64,000 bases of DNA, taken from contig NC_071391.1 in assembly GCF_022682495.2 (NCBI RefSeq), positions 43,119,998 to 43,183,997 on the forward strand. The letters are read 5' to 3'. The notes below the pieces were generated by a model. It saw only the letters and a program-made list of their open reading frames with translations, searched no databases and was not told where the DNA came from. Source of the stretch: Desmodus rotundus. Lineage: Eukaryota; Chordata; Mammalia; Chiroptera; Phyllostomidae. Both the position numbers and the translations under genes were made by a program. Below, piece by piece: positions 54,786 through 64,000 of the stretch. The stretch's first letter is position 1; the number at the start of each line of letters is the position of its first letter.

Positions 54786-56212
54786 ATGGTTGTTTTTAGT
54801 GTTAATGAAAAATTGTATTAAAATGAATGAGCAAATGGAAGATGATTTTATTCTGATACTATTGTCAGAAATGGGGAAGAGAACACAGACCAAGTCTGGA
54901 TACCCAGTTTTGCTAAAATAAAAGTCTGGATTGGGTTGAAGTAAGGTGTCATATGCAATTGGTGAGCTAGTAGAAGAGTCCTGAAGGATTTTAGTGGGAG
55001 GCTGATCAATGAGATGTGTCAAGCACATTGAGTTATTCCTGAGATTGCACATGTTTGTCTGTGATGAAGTCATCTGTGTTTGCTAATTGGCACCCAGGGA
55101 AGTTAGGCTCCTACTCTCCACAGAGACTGAGAGATGGGATATCTCCTTCAATGTTTGAATTTCAGAAGACAGTTCCCAGGTCCTTGAGAAAGACATTTCC
55201 TGGGTTGCATAACTGGAAAAAGTTTAGAAGATGATTCATATGCACTCAAAGGGGCAGAGAAAGAATTTACGATTGTAAGTTTTCTTAAGCAAATGTTATA
55301 AGAAAAAAGAGCCCAGCAGCCTATAGTCAGAAAGAAACTGTCTTAGATGAAGCCATTTTGGAGATTGGTTTGTTGATTTCTTTTGTCGTAGGCAATATTG
55401 GGATGCTGCTGTATTTGTCTGATGCAACCTGTTGTAGGGTAAATGTGAGGTGCGAATAGCTTGATTTATGGTTGAAGCTTGTTTGCCATGCCTCATAGGT
55501 CATTGTTGTTTATAGCCATGGGGGTCACTGCCCTTCTTTCTGACCCAGTCTCCAATATTCTGGGAATAACCGCAGATATTGCTCGACTTTAGCCCACTTC
55601 TTGGTCCAAGAGTGTGTGTTCAGGAGGCTAGACTTGCCTGACTACCCATTAATCACCAGCTTGGTTTTCTAACAGCCCTCTGCTTCTCAGTAATAGACAT
55701 TCCTCAGTGTGAATCTACATTGTTTTGTAGCAGTCCTTTTCACTGCTTCTTTGGGCTTCTAGTCTTCCATAATTCCATCACAGTTGTCCTGCATCTTTGG
55801 AGTTTCCCCATTTTCTTCTGTTTCCTCAACGGCTCTCCATTTGTTTTGCATCATGTCACTTATTTTTTTTTTATTATTGAATATGTTAGTGTTGCTGGGT
55901 TTTGTAGTGGGAGGAGGAAGCTTATTTTCACATTACTAGAGCCATATCTCACCCAGGGGAAGGATATTTCTGTGACTCCAGGATGTCAGTTAGCCCTGTG
56001 ATCTCAGTTCTCTGATGGGTCTAAGAAAAGTGGTTGATTTTCACCTTTTTCTGGCTTTTCTTGATGTAAGGATAGGGCTAACTTCTAAGTTCTTTACATA
56101 TTGAAGCTGAAAGTCTCTCTGAGTGTGGGTTTTTTTTTTTTTTTTTGGCACTCAGATTTTATCCACATAATTTTTTACAAATTTGTTACTTTTCCAGTCT
56201 CTCTATACACAT
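54786..56212. other. Intergenic, copy of 9566-10977
   Basis: No gene; T-run at about 55861-55872. Several small indels relative to unit A. Confidence 0.5.
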
Positions 56213-56436
56213 TTAAAGCTGAAATTGGTAGGTACAAACTAGACAGGAGGAGGTTAAGAAGAGTATAAGACATGGAGAAGCCAAAGAACTCATATATATG
56301 ACACATGGACATGAAATAAGGGTGGTGGATGCTGGAGGGAGTGGGGGACTGGGCAGAGGGGGATAAGGGGGAGGAAAAATGGGACAACTGTAATAGCATA
56401 ATCAGTAAAACATACTTAAAAATAAAAACATGAAAA
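56213..56436 (+). mobile_element. HAL1-like 3' end, copy B
   Basis: Counterpart of 10978-11192. Confidence 0.65.
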
Positions 56437-57487
56437 AAATAAAGCTGTTTTGTCTATAATTTTTACATGTCTCACTGGGTGGCTTTGTCTGGTTTATCCT
56501 CTGCCATTACCAGAATCGGAAATCCAATCTCTTTGATGGCCAGATAATAAAAACATCCAGTATGTTTCTTTTAGGACTTATTTTTTTCCCCTTGAAATGC
56601 CAAAGAGTCTTGGAGACTTTATCCAAAGAGCATATGGAAAGGGGAACAGGCTACCTGACCCATCCACTAATGCACTACTCTTTATCACCTGCCGATGTTT
56701 CTGTTCTTGGTATGTGGGATCCTTGTTAAAAAAGATGAAAGCACATGGTCCAGTTCTGCATTATCGATAGATGTAATAGAGCCTTTGGTACTTAACTTAC
56801 TCTGCCAAAGGAAAGATGATTCATTTGCATAAATCTTGATGGCCCTCACTGTTGGGCTTCCAAGTTTATTGGCACAGTTAGGCTTTTCTTCCCAAAGTTT
56901 GCCATAATGTCATGTGTTTGGGTCAGGAGAGCCTGGTAAACTTGTAATCCACATATCCTGGAGCCAACATTTCACCCTTGCCGATCTATACTTTGGCACT
57001 GAAATAAGTTAAAAAAAAACAATTTTACCTACTTCTCTTTTTCTTATCCATTTATGTTGTTTCTCTGACAGGAAAAGTTCCACTTCAGAGAATTTTGATG
57101 TCCTTTATAGTGCCAATAAACCATAAGACCTCATTGGAATTTTCTTAAGTTATTAGAGAAACTCAAGTAATGTTGAAATAAAAAATAGTAGTTGAAATAT
57201 TCTTAGTGTTGAATGCAAATTAACACATAAATAGGCAAAGAGTTTGTAAAGTGACAAAACAATTTCTGTCAAATTCCTCGTTTATATAACTAAGAGTATC
57301 CTCTGGAGTGATTCTTTCTAGAGGATTTTAAATCTGCTGTATTTATCATCAGACAGGAAAATCACTGACAATTTTAAATGAATTTTTTGTATTAATAGAG
57401 AAGTGATATATAACTTCACTTAGATATAATTTCTTTTAATTGTCATCTTAATTGACATTTTTAAAAATTAGGAGTGAGTTGGAATAG
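56437..57487. other. Intergenic, copy of 11193-12250
   Basis: Nothing supported. Confidence 0.5.
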
Positions 57488-57705
57488 AGAGAAAGGGTTA
57501 AGAGCAGAGACTCTGGAGCCTGACTGGTTGGTTTCTAATCTCACTCTGCAACTTCCTCCCACTTGACTTTGGGCAAGTTTCTCAACTTTCTTGCCTCATG
57601 TGCAAAATGTATAAGTAACAACTGTAGTTGCTTCATAAAGCTATTATGGCAATTAGATGCATTTACAACAGTGCCTTGCAAGTATGCTATACAACATAGA
57701 TGAAT
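57488..57705 (+). repeat. MIR SINE, copy B
   Basis: Counterpart of 12255-12470. Confidence 0.8.
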
Positions 57706-57826
57706 TAATCTGACTCAACATTCCTAGCAATTAAAAGTCGTGAAATTTTAACCCCAGACTCGTGTACTCTGAATCTTGTGCTTTGTCTGTAATACCAATT
57801 ATAGAATTACATCATTTAAAGTTGGC

Positions 57827-58792
57827 TCACTTCCTTGACACATTCTCATCCAAACCCAGCAGCCTCTGGAAGCCCACTCTCAGCTCCCGGGTCCTAAGAG
57901 CATACACCATAGGGTTCAAGGCCGGAGGAATGACACTGTGCATCACATTGAGGAGAACAGGGATAAAGGGAAACCTTCCTCTAGCCAGATGGGTGACAGA
58001 TACCACAACAATGGCTGTGTAGAAAAAGAGAATGAGGATAAGATGGGAGCTGCAGGTATTCAGGGCCTTAGATATTGCTTCAGAAGAGTTCAACCTCATC
58101 ACTGAGCGAATAATCAAAGCATAAGATGTAAAGACCAAACCCATATCACCCCCAACCACAACCCAGGCCAAGGCCAACTGATAAAACCTATTAATAGTAA
58201 TGTCATCACAGGCAAGACTGATGACGCTCAAGTTAGAGCACAGGCAATTATCAATCTCATTTCTGGAGCAGTAGTGTCGCTGGGCAGCCAATATAGGCAG
58301 TGGAATGGTCAACAGAACATTTCTGAGCATCATAGATACTGTGACTTTGATCACAAAAACCTCAGTGACTATGGAGGAGTACTGAAGGGGATAGCAAATG
58401 GCTACATATCTATCCACAGCCATGCAGAGAAAAATGCCTGACTCCATGCACATAAAAGAGTTGATAGCATAAATCTGAGCAAAACACTGAGGAAAGCTGA
58501 TGACTTTGGCATCAAACCAGAAGATGGCCAGGATCTTGGGCATGATGGTGGTGGCCAGGCCAATGTCCACTACAGCCAGGATACCAAGGAAATGGTACAT
58601 GGGCTGGTGGAGAGAAGGCTCACGTTGGATGGTGATCAAGATGAGCAGATTGGCACCAAGAGCTAATGTGTAGATCAGAGCCAGGGGCAGGGAGAGCCAG
58701 TGCTGCCACTCGTGAATGCCTGGGAGCCCCATCAGGATGAACTCAGACACTTGAAACCTTGAACTATTGATTATACTCAGGGTGGTGTCCAT
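57827..58792 (-). CDS. Olfactory receptor, OR56B-like, copy B2 (intact)
   Basis: 321 residues, the recent duplicate of A2. By hand comparison the proteins differ at six positions: 115 Gly to Cys (TM3), 163 Ser to Ile (TM4 end), 212 Met to Val, 215 Ser to Gly, 240 Val to Ile and 315 Glu to Asp (A2 to B2). All core motifs (DRY 127-129, [14 protein letters not shown] 293-297) are unchanged. Residues 115 and 163 lie in the TM3-TM4 part that helps form OR ligand pockets, so the copies could differ slightly in tuning. The same predicted splice acceptor and short upstream ATG frame as A2. The upstream block (about 61690-62095) is intact, so it should be expressible. Confidence 0.92.
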   Translation of the reverse strand: MDTTLSIINSSRFQVSEFILMGLPGIHEWQHWLSLPLALIYTLALGANLLILITIQREPSLHQPMYHFLGILAVVDIGLATTIMPKILAIFWFDAKVISFPQCFAQIYAINSFMCMESGIFLCMAVDRYVAICYPLQYSSIVTEVFVIKVTVSMMLRNVLLTIPLPILAAQRHYCSRNEIDNCLCSNLSVISLACDDITINRFYQLALAWVVVGGDMGLVFTSYALIIRSVMRLNSSEAISKALNTCSSHLILILFFYTAIVVVSVTHLARGRFPFIPVLLNVMHSVIPPALNPMVYALRTRELRVGFQRLLGLDENVSRK

Positions 58793-58822
58793 CTCGTGTG
58801 ATGTCTTCTTCTCAGCATCTAC

Positions 58823-58825
58823 CTG
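58823..58825 (-). other. Predicted 3' splice site and short uORF before OR B2
   Basis: Identical to the site at 13590-13592, including the leader with its out-of-frame ATG. Confidence 0.5.
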
Positions 58826-59019
58826 AAAATTAAGGGGAAACAAAAATAGATGTTGGTTTGCTCAGCTGAGGGTCAACATTTGTCTCAGAGGTATAAGATT
58901 CATCCATAACAGGCCAGTCGTTTTAACGCAATGTGTCCTCAACCTACTTGAAACCTTTAAGAAAAGTTCAGAGAAGAACAGCAGAAAAAGATAAAGGGAG
59001 TGAGCAAAAAAAAAAATCC

Positions 59020-59275
59020 CACTAAAATCAAAATAACAAACAATCAAACTCATAGACACAGATAACAGTATGGTGATTACCACAGGGAATGGGGGGTGGG
59101 GGAAGGTAAAAGAGAGGAAGAGGGGATAAATAGTGATGGAAGGAGACCTGACTTTGGGTAGTGAACACACAGTACAGTGTACAGTTGATGTATTATAGAA
59201 TTGTACATTTGAAACCGATATAATTTTATTAACCAATGCCACTCCAATAAATTCATTAAAAATAAAAAGAACAAC
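59020..59275 (+). repeat. Old L1 3' UTR, copy B
   Basis: Counterpart of 13775-14045, with TATTATAGAATTGTACATTTG. Confidence 0.65.
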
Positions 59276-61689
59276 AGAAAAAATAAAATAGTTTCTCTGA
59301 TAAAAATGTTAGGAGAATAAAAGTGAAGATTTATTGTCTTTTTTTGACATTCTGGGTAGATTTTTTTTAATGTTTGGGGACCACAAACACAAAGCAGAAA
59401 ACATGTATCTTATAAAAAACCCAAATTTTCAAGAGGTAAGGTTAGAGAGCAGAGAAGCTTTTCCCACTGATGAGTATCTTCAGGAAGACAATAAGTAGCC
59501 ACAGTGACAACCCTGGGCACACTGTTCTTTTAAACAGTGCCTGTGGTAGGGAAATGGTTTCTGATCTCACTTAATGTTCACCAAACAGGTATAATTGACA
59601 TTATTGACATACAGAGGTGAATGATTTGTCTAGATAAGAATCACATTGAAAACAGTAAAAAGTTGAGAAATCTTCAGCAAAATTTTAAGCTTTTGCATTA
59701 ATACCAGCACTGTTTCCGTAAAATAGCCAAAAAAACTCCCAGTTCCCTTTCAGAATACCATTTACTCCATCTTCTGATTATAAAAGTAATCATAAAGTCA
59801 TACTGGAAGCTAAATTATAAATGGTTAATTTTATTAATAAAATATACAAGGAAAAAAATTACCCCCAAACTTCCGACCACTTCCAGATTTTTGTGTGGCA
59901 TAGGTTGAAAATACAGCTGGCACTTATCACAGACATTTAGCTTTTTTTGCTTAAGTAATTTCTAGGCTCATTCTTGGCTCTTTAATACTTTTTTCTTTTT
60001 TTTTTTCCCATTCTTCCATTCTTGATTTTGTTCATTCTTGAATTATTGTAGAACATTTTCAAGTATTTGAATCATAAAGTGTCTATGGGCAAAAAAATAT
60101 ATATGTGGACTTTTTACTTTTGGAATCCTTCAATATCTGAGAATTCTCTTTGTTACCTTTATTTGTGAAAAATACCTTAGTCTGTCAAATGTTTAGGAAT
60201 CAGTAGAATTCCTCATTCTGTGCTTTTTGTAACATAGTGCAATTCATTGGGAAACTCTTTTAGATATATTTTAAGTTTTTATACCCTATATTTTCAACAG
60301 TTACTAAGTGTTATCATATAGTTTTATAACATTTTCCCCAAATTTTGTTTTGTTTATATGATGCTGCTATATAATTTTGGATATATGTTTTACCTTTAAA
60401 AATCATACTTACATTATTTTTCTTTTATGTGCTTTCTATGTCTTTTAAGCTTAAATGGAACTCTAACCAAAAATTTATGAATGGTCTCTGTGGAAGTCTG
60501 TAAACTTCCTAAATTGACATGGGAAATTTTTGTCTGTATTTGCATCATTCTGGGGAAGAATCTGTTTAGCCATCATCAAACTCTCCAAGCATTCCATTAT
60601 CCAAACAGGAGATATTAAAAATCATTCTTTACTCAAAATTTGGGTGAATATTCACTTACATATGACTTTTATTTTTAATGGTGGACTTGTTGGTTTTGTG
60701 ACACAATTTATTTTCACGTAATTAATTTTGCTGTTCATGAGAGGTATGTAAATGAATTTATTTCAAATAATTAAACAATGGCTCCTATATATCTCCCCAA
60801 ATGATTATTATGCTTTTCTTTGGTCACACAGTGAATTTTTGTATAAATACATTTTATTTTTGGGCAATCTACTGTTTCTATTTCCTTCTGATTAATTTTG
60901 TGCTGATATCAAACTAAAAAGTTTTAATATTTATAAGGAAATTAATAGATTTTTATATTTTTATTCCTTTAATTTTTCCCTTTGATTTTAAAGTGACTTT
61001 TATGTGTTTATTTTTTATATTAATCTTAGAATTTCTAAGTTGAGTTTTAAACTTACATTTTGATTGGGAATGTGTTATATTTGTAGATTAAATTTGAAAA
61101 AAAAGTTGACAGATTTACTATAAAGTTTCTGATTTGTAAATGTGGACCCCCCTATTCCTTTTTATTAGTCCTAAATAAAATTTCATTAAAATTTTGTACC
61201 TCTGTTCTGTTCTTGTTATGATGGTTAATATTTTCAGCAAACATGGGATTTTTTGTATTACCAACATAAGATAAGTATGATGGAGAACATTTTTTATTTG
61301 GGCGTTGAATTAAATGGGAGTTCAGCTACAAGTTACATTAAATATGCTGCCTTTTTAAATATCTTTTTTCCTGCCAGATGTAATAAAGCAGTCTTGTTTG
61401 CAGTTGTTTTTGTTCTGAGAGTCTTGGATATAGAATTTATTATTTTATTTTGTTATTTTTTAAATTTTTATTTTATTTATTTTTATTGTATTGTTCTAGA
61501 ATTTATTATTTTAGATCCTTTGGCTTATTATTTATTCACTGACAATCTTAAAAATCAGCCTCATTTCTGTCCTGTCTCCTAATCACAGGTTTTAGTCCCT
61601 GATAAAGTGAAGAGCCCTAGAGAAGAGAGGTCATAAAGGTCAACTAAGAAAGTCAACTGTGGAAGCCAAATATAAGCCCTATAATCAAA
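59276..61689. other. AT-rich intronic/intergenic sequence, copy of 14046-16469
   Basis: Nothing supported beyond the MIR-like fragment near 59580-59690. Confidence 0.5.
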
Positions 61690-62095
61690 CTCAGAAATCA
61701 GGACAGAATCTCGGGAACATGGGACACATCCACCTCTTCACCTCTCAAGAAGCAGATCATTGCCTGGTTCACTTACTACTTTAGGAGGGGTTTGAAGGGG
61801 CTCTCAGGCTGCAATGCATTTTGTAGATGCTTCTGCTCTCCTGGAGTAGCTGCCCGAGTTCAGTTTTTTGTTCCTCTCCTAGCTTGCCACCCCAGGAGTC
61901 TGGGGTTCTCTATGAAAGAGATTCCTGATATGCCCGCTGTGCTGCTCTTTGGGCCCTCCTTGATCTGTTCCAAGCATCCTCCAGGGTATTTTTTTCATGG
62001 AGTGGGGATAGTACCTAAATGCTCTTAGGGATTAGCTAAGTATACCTGGGAGCAGATCCGTTGAGTTTTAGTCCCAGGTGAGCCCACCAGATGGG
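61690..62095 (-). promoter_or_regulatory. Candidate OR56B upstream exon/promoter block (B2)
   Basis: Near-identical copy of 16470-16870, at the same distance upstream of B2. See that entry for the reasoning. Confidence 0.35.
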
Positions 62096-62599
62096 CTGCT
62101 CCAGCATCTTGAGGGAGGAATTCAGCCTTATTTGATGAATAGTGCCTCTCCTCATAGGAAGATTTTGAAGTCTCCCTATCTCAACATATATCTTCACTCC
62201 ATATGCTTTATAAAGATTGAAAGGGAGAGAAAAAGTTTGCCTTTATCTATTTCTTGCTTCACGAATGTTGGGAGCAACCCTTTATGTTGCTTCTTCATCC
62301 TCACTCTCTACATACATCTTATTGCTCTGCAATTTAATTTTTGTCTCAACATCACATAGAAATTGCTAATGACCTCAAATTGCCAAAAATAATAGATGTT
62401 TTTTAGAAGTTAATCTTACCTGGGTCCTCTCCATATTGGTCCGTGTCTATCAGTTTCTTCTTCTCGAACCACTTGCCTCTCTTGCCTTTTATGTGTTTAT
62501 ATATTGTATTTTTAGTGTTAATTTAATGGCACAAGAAAGTAATATTGAAGTTGTATTCTGATTAAATGCTCTTGAATGAAAGATGCGTCCTCTGATCAT

Positions 62600-62850
62600 T
62601 TGATTTAATACAGCAGCACTTCACTCCATCATGCTCTGTTTCATTTATTGCCATGGCACATATCATGACATGCCACATATGAAGTCACTTATTTGTTTTT
62701 TTTCTTTCTCTCATAGTAAAATGTAAGCTCCCTGAGAGCATGCTCTTTTGTCATTTTTGTTCACAGCGCCAAGGCTAGATGTGAGTATGTAGCAGTAATT
62801 TAATGAACATTTATCAAATAGGTGAATAAACATTGAGGAGATTGAGTTGT
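62600..62850 (+). repeat. L2-type LINE 3' end, copy B
   Basis: Counterpart of 17375-17620. Confidence 0.7.
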
Positions 62851-63466
62851 GGAGAAGTCTAGACTAATTTCAAAATGTGATGCTGGTATTCATATCCAAT
62901 GATTTTTTTGCCCTTCTCTCTTGAATGTTATTGTGTTTCTAGTAATGTTTGCTATTAGAATTTCTGGTGTCACTTTTTAAGCAACATAAAAGTAAGTGGG
63001 AGATGTTTTGAGAGCTAATTTCAAAAAAATTAAAATAAAAATGATAGTCCTATTAATAATTTTTGGAGATAAAATACTTTATACATTTTGATCAATTTGT
63101 AAAATGCATTATTTTTGCCACAGCTAATATACTTGATGTTTTAGCAATTTTGTTAAACAGAAATTAAGTTGGTAAATTTTGTTAAACTGAATATTAAGTT
63201 AATGTGAGATGATACAAGGTGAGCTTCAGCTTACTAAAATTAAGCTATATTAAGTCATAAATTATTGCCAAGTATAGCCAAGGAAAGTCACTGATTTGTG
63301 AGAACATTTGGGAAATTTTCTTCTTGACTGTCAAAGAACATGGTTGGCAAGAAAGCAGTTCTGTTTGAACTATAGTAACTTACATTCTTAAGTTGGGTAA
63401 CAAAACATTATATGTTGATAAAAGTGTGAAGTCACAACCAAGAAGGATTGGGAATAATAATGTGTT
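62851..63466. other. Intergenic, copy of 17621-18241
   Basis: Nothing supported. Confidence 0.45.
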
Positions 63467-63472
63467 GTTCAG

Positions 63473-64000
63473 TGTTGGGAAATGCCCTGCCTGCTTTCAG
63501 AAGCTGTAAACCCCCATGGCTAAGGTTGAGTGAGAGACATTGGGACCATAAGCCATTAAGGAGACAAGGCCTATCTCCCTGGCAGGGGCACCACCTCTGC
63601 CCACTTTTACTTCACCCTGCTTGGCCCTGAGCTTGACCAGTTAGCCAATGACGGGTAAGATTCCTTAAGGGAGGGATGACCTAAGCCAGGCATGGTCACG
63701 AAGAGGCCCTCAGGGAAGGACTTGGGGGACTATAGAAAAAGGGGGTGTTGGACGCTTGCCCCTTGCTTTCACATAACCTGAGTTCTCATTCTGTCTGCAA
63801 GAGGTCTCCTAATCTCTTGGCTGCCTGACTTGCCCTGCCTGACTTAAGCCTGAAACAATGAGAGAGGGCGGTGCAGTCTTGTGCTAGAAAGGGTGGATTC
63901 CCCAGGATGATCAGGCCTAAGAAGGAATACATAAAACCCTGTGAAACCTGCTTTGCTAAGAATGCCTTCAATTTTCTGATAAAGCACGAAATGAGTTTGT
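63473..64000 (+). mobile_element. Solo LTR (class II-like), copy B, cut by window end
   Basis: Same insertion as 18248-19073: GTTCAG at 63467-63472 precedes the TG start. Only the first ~528 bases are in the window. Confidence 0.8.

Larger units (their letters stand above)
52000..64000. repeat. Segmental duplication unit B
   Basis: Matches 1345-3365 up to about 54020, then 8796-18775 to the window end. One internal deletion of ~5.4 kb at 54017-54020. Continues past the window. Confidence 0.92.

Overview
This is mammalian nuclear DNA from a class I (fish-like) olfactory receptor (OR) cluster, most likely from a bat. There are no bacterial-style operons. The only intact protein-coding genes are single-coding-exon seven-transmembrane receptors, set in dense interspersed repeats. 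The bat call rests on tRNA-derived SINEs whose head and body match the bat VES family (4851-5070, 47917-48122, 50055-50320) and on a family of ORF2-less L1 derivatives (HAL1-like). The OR content (OR56B and OR52B subfamilies, including a clear OR52B2-like gene and an OR56B4-like pseudogene) matches what I recall of the human 11p15.4 cluster.

Layout: 1-1330 is a host block carrying a solo class I-like LTR. 1345-18775 is duplication unit A with two OR56B-like genes on the minus strand: A1 at 2471-3439 (damaged TM7) and A2 at 12594-13559 (intact). A solo LTR with a 6-bp target duplication lies at 18248-19073. 20952-22952 is a full-length HAL1-like element with target duplication. 24188-25131 is an OR56B4-like pseudogene. 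25.2-33.6 kb is repeat-rich and without genes. 33670-34638 (+) is an intact OR52B2-like gene. 37542-40148 repeats the LTR block, now with a second LTR of the same family inserted in opposite orientation. 43043-43988 (+) is an OR52B-like pseudogene. 44-52 kb is mostly L1, SINE and unassigned sequence. About 52000 to the window end is duplication unit B: B1 (53129-54020, cut off at its 5' end by a ~5.4-kb deletion) and B2 (57827-58792, intact, differing from A2 at 6 of 321 residues).

History read from the sequence: an old tandem duplication produced the A1-like and A2-like paralogues. Much later a segment holding both was copied in direct orientation (~45-50 kb offset). The copies then decayed differently. 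Unit B lost the DNA from inside B1 to an L1 far upstream. Unit A lacks ~11.8 kb that in unit B separates the LTR block from the OR segment. A1 keeps its reading frame only because two frameshifts cancel across the NPxxY region. Of seven OR loci, three look functional (A2, B2, OR52B2-like), one has an open frame but is doubtful (A1) and three are pseudogenes. All products would be olfactory GPCRs of ciliary membranes signalling through Golf. I found no evidence of a new multi-gene system; the points of interest are the duplication and decay structure, nested LTRs, the HAL1-like family and candidate OR regulatory sequence.
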